A program made the translations under genes and the position numbers. Under the pieces are notes generated by a model that saw nothing but the letters and a program-made list of their open reading frames with translations, was not told the origin of the DNA and searched no databases. Below, piece by piece: positions 1 to 9,587 of a DNA stretch of 64,000 bases (position 1 is its first letter; each line of letters opens with the position of its first letter). The DNA comes from Pollutimonas sp. M17 (lineage in GTDB: Bacteria > Pseudomonadota > Gammaproteobacteria > Burkholderiales > Burkholderiaceae_B). Location: assembly GCF_025836975.1 (NCBI RefSeq), contig NZ_CP107548.1:2480001-2544000 (forward strand). Direction: 5' to 3'.

Positions 1-2920
1 GCTGGTCCAGGTTGCGCCCGCCGGACAGCATTCGGCCATGCTCGTCGACGACCTTGAAGTTCATGAACAAATGCGCCGGCAGGGTCTCGGGCTTGAAGTC
101 GCTGCGCTGCGGGCGCAGCTTGACCTGATCCCACATGTCCGCGCCTATGGCTTCCAGCAGTCCCTGATCCGGGTCGGCGGCGCGTTCGAACCAGCGGTCG
201 GCGAAGCCGGCCGCGTAGTCCGGCAAGGGCACGCAATGGCGCCGGATCTTCTGCGGCAGGGACTTCAGCAAGAGATGCACTTTCTCTTTCAGCATGCCGG
301 GCACCAGCCATTCGCAGCGCATCGGGTCGATCTGGTTCAAGGCGAACAGAGGCACGGTCAAGGTGACGCCGTCGCGAACCGAGCCGGGCTCGAAATGATA
401 GTCCAGCGCCATCTGCACGCCCTGCCATTCCACCTTCTTCGGGAAGACCTCGGTGGTGATGCCGGCCGCGTCGTGGCGCATCAGCGCGTCGCGCGTCAGC
501 ATCAGCGAGCGCGCCTGGTCCTTGGATAAAGACTTGTGCCATTTTTCCAGGGTGGCCGTCTGGAATACGTCGGCGGGAATCTGCTGATCGTAGAATGCGA
601 AAATCAGCGAGTCGTCGACCAATATGTCGGGACGGCGCGTCTGATGCTCCAGCTTTTCGATGGAGGCGATCAGCTGCCGATTGTGCTTCAGGAAAGGCAG
701 GGCCGAATCGATCTCGCCGGTGACCAGGGCCTGGCGGATGAACAGTTCGCGCGCCTGGGCCGGGTCGATCTTGCCGAAGTGGATACGGCGGCCGGTGTAG
801 ACCGGCAGTCCGTAGAGCGTGGCGCGCTCGTTGGCCACGACCTGGCCGGCCTTCTTTTCCCAACGGGGATCGGACCAGGTCCGCCGTATCAGGTGGGCTC
901 CAGCCTTCTCCAGCCAGACCGGGTCTATCCTGGCCACGCAGCGCGCATACAGGCGCGTCGTTTCCACCAGTTCGGCCGCGACGATCCATCGGCCGGCCTT
1001 CTTGACCAGCCGCGAACCCGGATGGATCTGGAAGCGGATGTCGCGCGCGCCCTGATAGGTCGAAGAGTCCTCGCTTTTAAGGCCGATGTTGCCCAGCAGG
1101 CCGGCCAGCAGAGCCATGTGCGTCTGCTCGTAGGTAGCGTCCACGGCGTTCATGCGCCAGCCCTGTTCGCCCACCAGGGCCGCCAGCTGGCTGTGCACGT
1201 CGCGCCATTCGCGCAGGCGCAACGGCGACAGGAAATTCTGCCGCAGCAGGGCCACCAGCTTGCGCTGCGACGCCTTGTGCTCGACCTGTTCTCCGTACCA
1301 GCGCCACAGCTTCAGGTAGGAGATGAATTCCGACTTGTCGTCGCCGAACTTCGCATGCGCCGCCTCCGACGCCTCGCGCTCCTGCATGGGCCGGTCGCGG
1401 GGATCCTGCACCGACAGGGCCGATGCGATGATCAGTATCTCGGTCAGGCACTGCTGGTCCCTGGCGGCCAGTATCATGCGGGCCAGGCGCGGATCCACGG
1501 GCAGCCGCGCCAGTTCGCGGCCGCTCTCGGTCAGTCGATTGCCTTCGTCGATGGCGCCCAGTTCCTGGAGCAGATGGTAGCCGTCCGCAATCGCCCTTCC
1601 CGGCGGTGGATCGACAAAGGGAAAGGACTCGATATCGTCCAGCCTCAAGGCCTTCATGCGCAGAATCACCGAGGCCAGCGACGAACGCAGCACTTCGGGG
1701 TCGGTGAAGGCCGCCCTGCCCTTGTAGTCGTCTTCGGCATACAGGCGCACGCACACGCCGGGGCCGATGCGGCCACAGCGTCCGGCGCGCTGATTGGCCG
1801 AAGCCTGGCTGACGGGCTCGATGCGCAGCTGTTCGACCTTGTTGCGCCAGGAATAGCGCTTGACGCGCGCCAGGCCGCTGTCGACGACATAGCGTATGCC
1901 CGGCACGGTCAGCGAAGTCTCCGCCACATTGGTGGCCAGCACCACGCGCCGCGCATTGCCCTGGGGCCGGAAGATGCGTTCCTGCTCCGCCTGCGAAAGG
2001 CGCGCATACAAGGGCAGCACTTCGGTGCCGGGCGGGTGGTTCTTGCGCAGGGCCTCGACGGTTTCGCGTATCTCGCGCTCGCCGGGTAAAAAGACCAGCA
2101 CGTCGCCGGGTCCATGGCGCGCGCATTCGGCCACGCCATCGACCACGGCGTCGATCAGGTCGCGCTCCTCGTCGGCGCCGGAGCGCCCGCTGTCGCTGGC
2201 TGCGACATCCGTATCGGTTTCCTGGCGGACCGGGCGATACAGGATGTCGACGGGATACAGCCGCCCTGAAACCTCGATGACCGGGGCCGGCCCGCCCTTG
2301 CCCGCGAAATGGCGCGCGAAGCGGTCGGCATCGATGGTGGCCGAAGTAATGATGAGCTTCAGGTCGGGGCGCCTGGGCAGCAGCTGCAGCAGGAAGCCCA
2401 GCAGGAAATCGATGTTCAGGCTGCGTTCGTGCGCCTCGTCGATGATGATAGTGTCGTAGCGGCGCAGCAAGGGGTCGCGCTGCGATTCAGCCAGCAGGAT
2501 GCCGTCGGTCATCAGCTTGATCGCGGCATTGGGCCCGGTCCGGTCGTTGAAGCGTATCTGGTACCCCACCCAGTCGCCCAGCTCGGTTTGCAGCTCCTGC
2601 GCGATGCGCTTGGCCACCGAGGTCGCGGCCAGCCGGCGCGGCTGCGTATGGCCGATGATTTTATGCCGGCCCCGCCCCAGTTCAAGGCATATCTTGGGTA
2701 GTTGGGTGGTTTTGCCCGAACCGGTCTCGCCGCACACGATGACGACCTGGTTCGCGCGGATGGCGGCCGCGATATCGGCGCGCCGCGCGCTGACGGGCAG
2801 CTCTTCCGGATAGAGCAGCGGCGGCAAGGCACGCTCGACCCTGGGGCCCGCCTTGGCTCCGCCGCCGGCTTTGGCCGGGCGTGTGTGTGTGTTTTCCGAC
2901 AAACTAACAGGCTCTTGCAT
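1..2920 (-). CDS. hrpA: ATP-dependent RNA helicase HrpA, DEAH box (3' end outside window)
   Basis: DEAH-box 3'-5' RNA helicase, cytoplasmic, a family linked to mRNA processing and to rescue of stalled or collided ribosomes. The visible 973 codons start at the ATG at 2920 (MQEPVSLSEN). Walker A GETGSGKT lies near residues 64-71, followed by GHTQPRR, the DEAH box, the SAT motif and QRAGRCGR motif VI, then the HrpA-type C-terminal region. HrpA proteins are about 1,300 residues, so roughly a quarter is missing beyond position 1. The gene is divergent from argA across a 76-bp gap. The start is supported by a purine-rich stretch upstream; no closer in-frame ATG precedes Walker A. The family call is secure. 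HrpA rather than HrpB is inferred from the long C-terminal region. Confidence 0.95.
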   Translation of the reverse strand, partial: MQEPVSLSENTHTRPAKAGGGAKAGPRVERALPPLLYPEELPVSARRADIAAAIRANQVVIVCGETGSGKTTQLPKICLELGRGRHKIIGHTQPRRLAATSVAKRIAQELQTELGDWVGYQIRFNDRTGPNAAIKLMTDGILLAESQRDPLLRRYDTIIIDEAHERSLNIDFLLGFLLQLLPRRPDLKLIITSATIDADRFARHFAGKGGPAPVIEVSGRLYPVDILYRPVRQETDTDVAASDSGRSGADEERDLIDAVVDGVAECARHGPGDVLVFLPGEREIRETVEALRKNHPPGTEVLPLYARLSQAEQERIFRPQGNARRVVLATNVAETSLTVPGIRYVVDSGLARVKRYSWRNKVEQLRIEPVSQASANQRAGRCGRIGPGVCVRLYAEDDYKGRAAFTDPEVLRSSLASVILRMKALRLDDIESFPFVDPPPGRAIADGYHLLQELGAIDEGNRLTESGRELARLPVDPRLARMILAARDQQCLTEILIIASALSVQDPRDRPMQEREASEAAHAKFGDDKSEFISYLKLWRWYGEQVEHKASQRKLVALLRQNFLSPLRLREWRDVHSQLAALVGEQGWRMNAVDATYEQTHMALLAGLLGNIGLKSEDSSTYQGARDIRFQIHPGSRLVKKAGRWIVAAELVETTRLYARCVARIDPVWLEKAGAHLIRRTWSDPRWEKKAGQVVANERATLYGLPVYTGRRIHFGKIDPAQARELFIRQALVTGEIDSALPFLKHNRQLIASIEKLEHQTRRPDILVDDSLIFAFYDQQIPADVFQTATLEKWHKSLSKDQARSLMLTRDALMRHDAAGITTEVFPKKVEWQGVQMALDYHFEPGSVRDGVTLTVPLFALNQIDPMRCEWLVPGMLKEKVHLLLKSLPQKIRRHCVPLPDYAAGFADRWFERAADPDQGLLEAIGADMWDQVKLRPQRSDFKPETLPAHLFMNFKVVDEHGRMLSGGRNLDQ

Positions 2921-2950
2921 AAAACTTCTTTTGAACAGGCAGACCCTTAT

Positions 2951-2956
2951 TATAAT
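2951..2956 (+). promoter_or_regulatory. Probable argA promoter -10 box
   Basis: A perfect TATAAT stands 40 bp before the argA ATG in the 76-bp divergent gap with hrpA. No strong -35 is seen; TTCTTT at 2927-2932 gives an 18-bp spacer. An AT-rich stretch surrounds the box. Assignment rests on the hexamer and its position only. Confidence 0.5.
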
Positions 2957-2996
2957 TTTGGATGAATCCACTCTTACCGAGGCATAAAACGTCGCC

Positions 2997-4355
2997 ATGA
3001 CTTCGATCGACATTGATACCACGCTCTCTGCGCAGGACGCTCCCGAATTCGCTCCGGCCCAGTTCGTGCGATGGTTTCGCGAAGTGGCTCCGTACGTGCA
3101 CGACTTCCGGGGCAAGACCTTCGTGGTGGCTTTCGGCGGCGAACTGGTCAGCGACGGCGCGCTGAATACCCTTATACAGGATTTATCGCTGCTTTCGGCG
3201 CTGGGCGTGAAATTGGTGCTGGTGCATGGCTCGAGGCCCCAGGTCAATGAGCAGCTCAAGCTCAAAGGCTATCAGACCCAGTTCGGGCGCGGCACCGAAC
3301 CCACCAGTCCCGAGGCGCTTGAATGCGCCAAAGAGGCCGCCGGAGAAATCCGGCTGGACATAGAGGCGGCATTCAGCCAGGGCTTGCCCAACACGCCCAT
3401 GTCGCATGCCCAGATCCGCGTCATATCGGGCAACTTCGTCACGGCACGTCCGGTGGGCGTGATCGACGGCATCGATTACAGGCACACCGGCGCGGTCCGC
3501 AAAATGGATCTGGATGCCATCAAGAACGTCATCAATCAGGGCGCCATCGTTCTGCTCTCCCCTCTGGGCTTTTCGCCCACCGGGGAAGCCTTCAACCTGG
3601 CCATGGAAGACCTGGCCACCAGCGCCGCCACGGCCTTGCGCGCCGAGAAGCTCATTTTCCTGACGCAGGACCGCACCGTCCTGGACCAGGACGGCTCGGT
3701 CGATACCGAGCTGGCCCGCGAGGACGCCGACAAGCTGCTGGCCGGCGGCATGCTGGACGAGGACACCGCCTCCTTCCTGAGCCATGCGTCGCGCGCCGTG
3801 AAACGCGGCGTGGCGCGGGCCCACCTTGTGCCCTATACGCTGGACGGCAGCGTATTGCTTGAAATCTTCACCCACGACGGTGTGGGCACCATGGTGGTCG
3901 AAGACACCCTGGACGACCTGCGTCCTGCCTCCGTCGACGACGTGGGCGCCATCGTGCAACTGATCGAACCGCTGGAAGCGGACGGAACGCTGGTCCCGCG
4001 CGGCCGCTCCGTGATCGAGCGCGACGTGGAGAAATTCACGGTGCTGGAGCACGACGGCGTCATCTATGGCTGCGTGGCGGTGATGCCCTACATCAGCGAA
4101 GGCATGGCCGAGATGGCCTGCCTGATCGTGCAGCAGGAATGGCAGGGAGCCGGCGAAGGCGAAATGCTGCTGCGCCATGCCGAACTGCGCGCGCGCGCCA
4201 TGGGCGCAAAGCGCCTCTTCGTGCTGACGACGCGCACCTCGCACTGGTTCATCAAGCGCGGCTTCGTGCAGGGCGGGATATCGGACCTGCCCAAAGAGCG
4301 CCAGGCGCACTACAACCGCTCGCGCAACAGCCTGGTTTTCATCAAGAAGCTTTGA
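2997..4355 (+). CDS. argA: N-acetylglutamate synthase (amino-acid N-acetyltransferase)
   Basis: Transfers acetyl from acetyl-CoA to glutamate, the first step of arginine synthesis. The 452-residue protein has the classical two-domain ArgA layout: an amino-acid-kinase-like domain (about residues 25-290, with VVAFGGELV and LVLVHGSRPQV glycine/phosphate-loop-like segments) and a C-terminal GNAT domain (about 310-452, with GAGEGEMLLRHAE as the acetyl-CoA loop). The length matches the E. coli enzyme (about 440). In the family the kinase-like domain binds arginine for feedback inhibition. No other arg gene is adjacent. The next gene, yggX, has its own -10-like sequence, so argA may be monocistronic. 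Confidence 0.93.
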   Translation: MTSIDIDTTLSAQDAPEFAPAQFVRWFREVAPYVHDFRGKTFVVAFGGELVSDGALNTLIQDLSLLSALGVKLVLVHGSRPQVNEQLKLKGYQTQFGRGTEPTSPEALECAKEAAGEIRLDIEAAFSQGLPNTPMSHAQIRVISGNFVTARPVGVIDGIDYRHTGAVRKMDLDAIKNVINQGAIVLLSPLGFSPTGEAFNLAMEDLATSAATALRAEKLIFLTQDRTVLDQDGSVDTELAREDADKLLAGGMLDEDTASFLSHASRAVKRGVARAHLVPYTLDGSVLLEIFTHDGVGTMVVEDTLDDLRPASVDDVGAIVQLIEPLEADGTLVPRGRSVIERDVEKFTVLEHDGVIYGCVAVMPYISEGMAEMACLIVQQEWQGAGEGEMLLRHAELRARAMGAKRLFVLTTRTSHWFIKRGFVQGGISDLPKERQAHYNRSRNSLVFIKKL

Positions 4356-4404
4356 TGCTCCCGCACGCAAGCCGGCGGGCCCGCCCACGAGCCGCTCCGC
4401 TGGG

Positions 4405-4410
4405 TACAAT
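4405..4410 (+). promoter_or_regulatory. Probable yggX promoter -10 box
   Basis: TACAAT in the 91-bp gap between argA and yggX, 36 bp before the yggX ATG. No good -35 match is visible. The same TACAAT form recurs before several genes here (38218, 38146 on the minus strand, 48455), so it looks like a preferred -10 in this genome. Confidence 0.4.
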
Positions 4411-4446
4411 GGCCTGATCAGCTAACTTGTTTTTATAGGTACCGTC

Positions 4447-4719
4447 ATGGCACGTATGGTTCAATGTGTGAAACTCAAGCGCGAAGCCGAAGGCCTGGAT
4501 TATCCGCCCTATCCCGGCGAGCTTGGCGTGCGCATCTGGCAAAGCATTTCCAAGGAAGCCTGGGCTCAATGGATGGATACGCAGACCCGCCTGGTCAATG
4601 AGAACCGTCTGAACCTGGCCGATGCGCGCGCCCGCAAATACCTGGCGCAGCAAATGGAAAGCTATCTTTTCGACGACGCCGACGTCGAGGCGCAGGGCTA
4701 CGTGCCTCCCTCGGCTTAA
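4447..4719 (+). CDS. yggX: Fe(2+)-trafficking protein, YggX family
   Basis: Small cytoplasmic protein of 90 residues, the usual family size, proposed to handle labile Fe(II) and to protect Fe-S clusters from oxidation. The N-terminus [10 protein letters not shown] carries the conserved cysteine (Cys7). The segment [13 protein letters not shown] and the C-terminal [10 protein letters not shown] are also typical. It lies just after argA on the same strand and ends at a strong bidirectional terminator shared with the convergent phoU. In gammaproteobacteria it pairs with mutY; that gene is not nearby here. Confidence 0.92.
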   Translation: MARMVQCVKLKREAEGLDYPPYPGELGVRIWQSISKEAWAQWMDTQTRLVNENRLNLADARARKYLAQQMESYLFDDADVEAQGYVPPSA

Positions 4720-4729
4720 GACCCTGTCA

Positions 4730-4777
4730 CCGCAAATGCGAAGGGCGGCTTGTCGGCCGCCCTTTTGCCATTTGCGG
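4730..4777. terminator. Bidirectional intrinsic terminator between yggX and phoU
   Basis: A nested inverted repeat: inner stem GGGCGGC (4743-4749) with GCCGCCC (4756-4762), flanked by AA and TTTT, and outer arms CCGCAAAT (4730-4737) with ATTTGCGG (4770-4777). T-rich on one side and A-rich on the other, it can terminate both convergent genes. Confidence 0.8.
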
Positions 4778-4785
4778 AACCACGG

Positions 4786-5511
4786 TCAGATTCCGTTTTC
4801 CTCTTCGATCGTTTCGCCGCGCGCCATGCGTTCGGTGTTCTTGATTCCGGTGTGGCGGACGTCGTCGCCGCGCACCATGTAGATGACGCGTTCCGACATG
4901 TTCTTGGCATGATCGCCGATGCGCTCCAGCGCGCGGGCAATGAAGATCAGGTCGATGGAATGCGAGATGGTGCGCGGATCTTCGATCATGTAGGTAATGA
5001 TGTGGCGCAGCGAGCCCTTCCATTCCTTGTCGACGTCCTTGTCGTTGCGCACCACTTGCGCGGCATGCACGGGGTCCAGGCGCGCAAAGGCGTCCAGGGC
5101 GTCGTGGATCATGGTCGTCACGAAATTGGCCATGTGGCGCAGCTCGACGACGGGCTCGTAGCGGCTGACCGACTCGTGCAGGCGGCGGGCCATCTTGGCG
5201 ATCTTCTCGGCTTCGTCGCCGCAGCGTTCCATATCGGTCAGCATCTTGGATATCGACAGCAGCAAGCGCAAGTCGACCGCCGTGGGCTGGTTGCGCGCGA
5301 TCAGCAGGCCGATGCGCTCGTCGATGTCGACTTCGAGGCGGTTGACTTCCTTTTCGCGTTCCCGCACCTTGTCCACCAGACTCAGGTCGCCGGTCGCCAG
5401 GGCTTCCATGCCTTCCTTGACCATGGATTCGACCAGGCCGCCCATTTGCAGGAAAAGGGAACGGGTGGTTTCCAGGTCGGCGTGGAATTGCTTGTTGGTA
5501 TGCTCGGACAT
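4786..5511 (-). CDS. phoU: Phosphate-specific transport system accessory protein PhoU
   Basis: Negative regulator linking the Pst phosphate transporter to the PhoR-PhoB two-component system. At 241 residues it has the normal length. Two PhoU repeats of three helices are visible, each with its metal-binding helix: DMERCGDEAEKIA in the first half and ALERIGDHAKNMSE in the second. The protein is all-helical and cytoplasmic, acting at the inner face of the membrane. No pst or phoBR genes are beside it, which is unusual because phoU often ends the pst operon. The ATG at 5511 (MSEHTNKQF) is the standard start. Confidence 0.93.
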   Translation of the reverse strand: MSEHTNKQFHADLETTRSLFLQMGGLVESMVKEGMEALATGDLSLVDKVREREKEVNRLEVDIDERIGLLIARNQPTAVDLRLLLSISKMLTDMERCGDEAEKIAKMARRLHESVSRYEPVVELRHMANFVTTMIHDALDAFARLDPVHAAQVVRNDKDVDKEWKGSLRHIITYMIEDPRTISHSIDLIFIARALERIGDHAKNMSERVIYMVRGDDVRHTGIKNTERMARGETIEEENGI

Positions 5512-5655
5512 ATCGGCCTTTGAATATCGCGGAAATGGGTGTGAGGAAATAGCGTAGCACTATCGCCGCCGCTTGTGTAGGCGGGCGGCGCGGCCCACGG
5601 CCGCGGACCTTCGCGGCCGCAAGCCCGGCTAGCTTACCGGCCGATTATGACAAGA

Positions 5656-6354
5656 TCATGACTCCAGATCCTGGGCCTGGAGCCTGTCGATCTGGCGCAC
5701 GCCTTTCTGCGTGGACAACAGCACGACGTCGGCGCCCGACAGCGCGAACAGCCCGCAACTGACCACCCCCGGAATACTGTTGATGGTGGCTTCGAGTTCG
5801 GCGGGCGCGTCGATGATCAGGCCGGATACGTCCAGGATCTCGCAGCCGTTGTCGGTGACGAAGCCTTCGCGCAGCCCCGGCCTGCCGTCCAGGCGGGCCA
5901 GGCGGCGGGCCACGGCTTCGCGCGCCATGGGTATGACCTCGATGGGCAGCGGGAAGCGGCCCAGCGTATTGACCAGCTTCGATTCATCGGCGATACATAC
6001 GAAGCGCTCGGCCACCGAGGCCACGATCTTCTCGCGCGTGAGCGCGCCGCCACCGCCCTTGATCATGCACAGATCGTGGTCGACCTCGTCGGCGCCGTCC
6101 ACGTACAAAGGCATGGACTCGACCTGGTTGAGGTCGAACACGCTGATGCCCAGCGCCTTCATGCGCGCCGAACTGCGCTCGGAACTGGACACCGCGCCCC
6201 GGAAGCGGTCTTTGTAGGCCGCCAGCGCGTCGATGAACATATCGACGGTGGAGCCCGTGCCGACCCCCAGTATGGTGTCGGGCTTCAGGAAAGGCAGAAC
6301 ATACTGCACAGCGGCCCGCGCGACATTCTGCTTGAGGTCGTCTTGAGTAAACAT
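5656..6354 (-). CDS. rpiA: Ribose-5-phosphate isomerase A
   Basis: Interconverts ribose 5-phosphate and ribulose 5-phosphate in the non-oxidative pentose phosphate pathway. The protein has 232 residues from the ATG at 6354 ([16 protein letters not shown]); the open frame continues upstream but without family similarity. Hallmarks seen are [12 protein letters not shown] (phosphate loop), DGADEVD with the catalytic acid, and [11 protein letters not shown] with the catalytic lysine. It follows the ArsC/Spx-like gene by 17 bp on the same strand and could be co-transcribed with it. The intergenic stretch after it (5512-5655, towards phoU) shows no gene. Confidence 0.95.
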   Translation of the reverse strand: MFTQDDLKQNVARAAVQYVLPFLKPDTILGVGTGSTVDMFIDALAAYKDRFRGAVSSSERSSARMKALGISVFDLNQVESMPLYVDGADEVDHDLCMIKGGGGALTREKIVASVAERFVCIADESKLVNTLGRFPLPIEVIPMAREAVARRLARLDGRPGLREGFVTDNGCEILDVSGLIIDAPAELEATINSIPGVVSCGLFALSGADVVLLSTQKGVRQIDRLQAQDLES

Positions 6355-6371
6355 GGTAGGCTCCAGTGTTG

Positions 6372-6728
6372 TCAGGCGAAGATCTCGCCATATTTTTTTT
6401 CTGAAAAACCGACGCTCGCCCGGCCTGCGGCGTCTATGGCCAGCGGGCGCCTGATGAGCGCCGGAAACCGGGCCACCAATGCCAGCCATTCATCGTCGGA
6501 TGCGGGCGACTTGCTTTCCTGCGGCAAATTGCGCCAGGTCATCGAAGCGCGATTCACCAGCTTTTCCCATCCTCTCAGCTCGGCCGCCCATGCACGCAGC
6601 GCCGCTGGCGCCAGCGGCTTGTCGCGGTAGTCGCTGAATTCGTAGGCGACGCCCTGCTGCTCCAGCCAGCGCATGGCCTTGACGCAGGTACTGCAATTTT
6701 TCAATCCATAAAGCTGCACAGTGCTCAT
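6372..6728 (-). CDS. ArsC/Spx-family thioredoxin-fold protein (YffB-like)
   Basis: A 118-residue protein of the arsenate-reductase-like (ArsC/Spx/MgsR) family. It starts with a beta strand and Cxx[18 protein letters not shown] (Cys12, Cys15), followed by the family's RRPL segment ([12 protein letters not shown]). The closest known relatives are YffB-type proteins of unknown or glutathione-linked function. Genuine ArsC uses one N-terminal cysteine plus three basic residues, and no ars operon is nearby, so arsenate reduction should not be assumed. It sits 9 bp downstream of potI and 17 bp before rpiA on the same strand, which could make it the end of the pot transcript. Confidence 0.8.
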   Translation of the reverse strand: MSTVQLYGLKNCSTCVKAMRWLEQQGVAYEFSDYRDKPLAPAALRAWAAELRGWEKLVNRASMTWRNLPQESKSPASDDEWLALVARFPALIRRPLAIDAAGRASVGFSEKKYGEIFA

Positions 6729-6737
6729 TTTCTTCCT

Positions 6738-7541
6738 TTATGCCTGTCCCTTGCGCCACTGCATGTGGTTGGCGACCACGACGAAAATGCCGACAGTCAG
6801 CATGAACAGGGTCGCCAGCGCGTTGATTTCAGGCTTCAGGCCCAGGCGGACGCGCGAGAAGACCTCCAGCGGCAAGGTAGTGTAGCCCGGCCCCGACAGG
6901 AACGAGGCGATCACCACATCGTCCAGCGACAGCGTAAAGGCCAGCAGCCAGGCCGCCATGAGGGCCGGCAGTATCAGCGGCAGCGTAATGACGAAGAATA
7001 CCTTGAGCGGCGTGGCGCCCAGGTCCAGGGCCGCCTCTTCCAGCGACCGGTCCAGCTCGCGTATGCGCGACTGGATGATGACCGCCACGTAGGCCATGCA
7101 CAAGGTCACGTGCCCCACCCATATCGTGAATATGCCATTGCCGGACGGCCATCCGAACAGTTGGCTGATCTCGACGAACATCAGCAGCAGCGAGATGCCC
7201 AGCACGACCTCGGGCATGACCAGCGGCGCGCTGACCATGCCTATGTACAGGGCGAATCCGCGGAAGCGGCCCATGCGGGCCAGCACATAGCCGGCCCAGG
7301 TGCCGATGGCCACGGCGGCGGTGGCGGTCAGCGCGGCGATCAGCAGCGACAGGCGTGCTGCACTGAGCAGGGCCTGGTCGTTGAAGAGCTCCACATACCA
7401 TTTCAGCGAAAAGCCTGTCCATGACGTCATCATGGATGAATCGTTGAACGAGAACGCCATGAGGCAAAGAATGGGTATGTACAGGAAGGCATACCCCAAG
7501 GCCAGGACCGTGGCGCGCAGCACGGGATGTGGGCGGGTCAT
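6738..7541 (-). CDS. potI: Polyamine ABC transporter permease, PotI type
   Basis: Second membrane subunit of a spermidine/putrescine-type importer. The 267 residues include about six predicted transmembrane helices. The cytoplasmic EAA loop, which contacts the ATPase, is present as EEAALDLGATPLKVF. Its start overlaps the end of potH by 4 bp (ATGA), indicating translational coupling. With potF, potG and potH it makes a complete importer. PotI is assigned from its position as the last gene and from its similarity to the PotC/PotI branch; the substrate is most likely putrescine but is not proven by sequence. Confidence 0.88.
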   Translation of the reverse strand: MTRPHPVLRATVLALGYAFLYIPILCLMAFSFNDSSMMTSWTGFSLKWYVELFNDQALLSAARLSLLIAALTATAAVAIGTWAGYVLARMGRFRGFALYIGMVSAPLVMPEVVLGISLLLMFVEISQLFGWPSGNGIFTIWVGHVTLCMAYVAVIIQSRIRELDRSLEEAALDLGATPLKVFFVITLPLILPALMAAWLLAFTLSLDDVVIASFLSGPGYTTLPLEVFSRVRLGLKPEINALATLFMLTVGIFVVVANHMQWRKGQA

Positions 7542-8455
7542 TGCGTTTTTCCTCGCTGCTGTTCCAGTTGCCGGATCTGGTTGTACTGGAAGATGACCAG
7601 GGGCACCAGCAGCATCATGACCATGACGCAGGTGACCGCCGCCGCCATGGGCCAGTCGGCGTTATTGAAGAACTCCGTCCACATCACACGGCCCATCATG
7701 AGTGTGTTCGCCCCGCCCAGCATCTCCGGAATGACGTACTCGCCCACCGAAGGAATGAACACCAGCATGGCGCCGGCGATGACGCCCGGCATGGAGAGCG
7801 GCAGGGTCACGCTGAAGAAGGCGCGCCAGGGTCGGGCGCCCAGATCGTAGGCGGCCTCCAGCAGGCGTATGTCCAGCTTCACCAGTGTTGCGTAAAGGGG
7901 CAGCACGAAAAACGGCAGGTAGGCATAGACGAGGCCGATGTAAACGGCCAGGTCCGTACGGTAGATTTCCAGCGGTTCGGAAATCAGCCCCAGCCATTGC
8001 AGCAGATTGTTGAGCAGGCCGTCGTTGCGCAGGATGCCCACCCAGGCATAGACGCGCAGCAGCAGCGAAGTCCAGAAAGGCAGTATCACGCCCAGCAGCA
8101 GCAGGTTGCGCACCGAGGGATGCGAGCGCGCAATGTAATACGCCATGGGATAGCCGATGAGCGCGCAGCACAAGGTGGTCACGGCCGCCATCTTCACCGA
8201 ATTCAGGTAGGTGGCGATGTACAGGCTGTCGGTGAACAGGAGCGCGTATCCCCGCAGGCTGAGCGCCAGCGTCACCGTCTGGTCCTTCAGCTCGGCCAGG
8301 GGCGTATACGGCGGAATGCCGAACTTCAGTTCGGCAAAGCTGATCTTCAGGACGAGCAGGAAAGGCAGCAGCAGGAAAAGCGCCAGCCACAGGAACGGCG
8401 GCCCTATCGACAGCCATTTGCGCCCCGGCAGGCCCGACGACAAGATCTTCTTCAT
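7538..8455 (-). CDS. potH: Polyamine ABC transporter permease, PotH type
   Basis: First membrane subunit of the importer, 305 residues from the ATG at 8455 (MKKILSSGLPGRKWL). An N-terminal hydrophobic helix with LFLLLPFLLVL is followed by a periplasmic segment and further helices. The EAA loop reads LEAAYDLGARPWRAF. The reading frame is open well upstream, but the ATG overlapping the potG stop by 4 bp gives the family-typical start. Overlaps at both ends place it in the middle of a tightly coupled operon. Confidence 0.9.
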   Translation of the reverse strand: MKKILSSGLPGRKWLSIGPPFLWLALFLLLPFLLVLKISFAELKFGIPPYTPLAELKDQTVTLALSLRGYALLFTDSLYIATYLNSVKMAAVTTLCCALIGYPMAYYIARSHPSVRNLLLLGVILPFWTSLLLRVYAWVGILRNDGLLNNLLQWLGLISEPLEIYRTDLAVYIGLVYAYLPFFVLPLYATLVKLDIRLLEAAYDLGARPWRAFFSVTLPLSMPGVIAGAMLVFIPSVGEYVIPEMLGGANTLMMGRVMWTEFFNNADWPMAAAVTCVMVMMLLVPLVIFQYNQIRQLEQQRGKTQ

Positions 8456-9582
8456 GACGGCAGCACGGTGGCGCTGTCGTTGGACCATGCGACGTACACT
8501 TCGTCGTCCAGTCCGGGCGCATCCGCCTGGGCCAGCACCAGGCTGGGCACGTTGGCCTCGATGACCTGCCCTGCATCCAGCCGGACCTGGTAGCGCGCAT
8601 AGCTTCCCATCCAGGCCACGTGGCTGACCATGCCATGGCCCCAATTCGACTCGGCCTCGGGCTGCTCGCGCAGCACGCGGATGTTCTCGGGCCGTATGGA
8701 AACATGCACCTCCATGCCCAGCGGCTCGCTGACGCCGTGATTGACGTACAGGGGGCGTGTCAGCTCGGCGCTTTCGATCAGCACGTGGTCGGGCTCGTCG
8801 ACCACGATGGTGCCCGTGAACAGATTGGTCGAACCGATGAAGCCGGCCACGAAGCGCGAATTGGGAAAGGCATAGACATCGTGCGGCGTGCCGCACTGGA
8901 CGATCTGGCCCTCGGTCATGACCGCCAGCCTGTGCGCCATGGTCATGGCCTCTTCCTGGTCGTGCGTGACCATGATGCAGGTCACGCCGACCTGCTCCAG
9001 GATCTTGGCCAGCTCGATCTGGGTTTTCTGGCGTATCTGCTTATCAAGCGCCGACATGGGCTCGTCCAGCAAAAGCAGCTTGGGGCGCTTGACCAGGCTG
9101 CGGGCCAGGGCGACGCGCTGCTGCTGCCCGCCCGACATCTGATGCGGCTTGCGGCGGGCAAAGCCCGCCATCTGCACCAGGTCCAGCGCCTCGAACACCC
9201 GTTCGTGGATCTCGTTGCGCGGCACGCCTTCCTGCTTCAGGCCGAAGGCCACATTGGCCTCGACCGTCATGTGCGGGAACAGGGCGTAGGACTGGAACAT
9301 CATGTTCACGGGCCGCCGGTACGGCGGCAAGGCGGTGATGTCCTCGTTGTCCAGGTAGATGCGGCCCGAGGTCACCTCCTCGAAGCCGGCCAGCATGCGC
9401 AGCAGGGTCGACTTGCCGCAGCCCGAGCTGCCCAGCAGGGCGAAGACCTCGTGGCGGCGCACCGACAGGTTGACGGATTGCACGGCAACGGTATCGCCGA
9501 ATATCTTGACGACTTCCTCGACGCGGACGAATTCATCGGCATCGCCGGACCAGGATGGCGCGGCGGATCGGTTGTCGAGCAT
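8452..9582 (-). CDS. potG: Polyamine ABC transporter ATP-binding protein, PotG/PotA type
   Basis: ATPase of the importer, 376 residues. It shows Walker A GSSGCGKST, the ABC signature MSGGQQQRVALARS, Walker B LLLLDEPMSALD and the H-loop MVTHDQEEA. A C-terminal TOBE-like regulatory domain (about residues 270-376) follows. I chose the ATG at 9582 (MLDNRSAAPSWSGDADEF), 5 bp after the potF stop; an in-frame upstream start at 9615 would overlap potF by 28 bp. The PotG label rather than PotA follows from a periplasmic-binding-protein-first gene order. Confidence 0.92.
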   Translation of the reverse strand: MLDNRSAAPSWSGDADEFVRVEEVVKIFGDTVAVQSVNLSVRRHEVFALLGSSGCGKSTLLRMLAGFEEVTSGRIYLDNEDITALPPYRRPVNMMFQSYALFPHMTVEANVAFGLKQEGVPRNEIHERVFEALDLVQMAGFARRKPHQMSGGQQQRVALARSLVKRPKLLLLDEPMSALDKQIRQKTQIELAKILEQVGVTCIMVTHDQEEAMTMAHRLAVMTEGQIVQCGTPHDVYAFPNSRFVAGFIGSTNLFTGTIVVDEPDHVLIESAELTRPLYVNHGVSEPLGMEVHVSIRPENIRVLREQPEAESNWGHGMVSHVAWMGSYARYQVRLDAGQVIEANVPSLVLAQADAPGLDDEVYVAWSNDSATVLPS

Positions 9583-9587
9583 GGCGG

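Noticed and set aside
536-2089. 517-codon open frame on the plus strand near the window start
   Set aside because: Antisense shadow of hrpA, whose helicase motifs run through on the minus strand.
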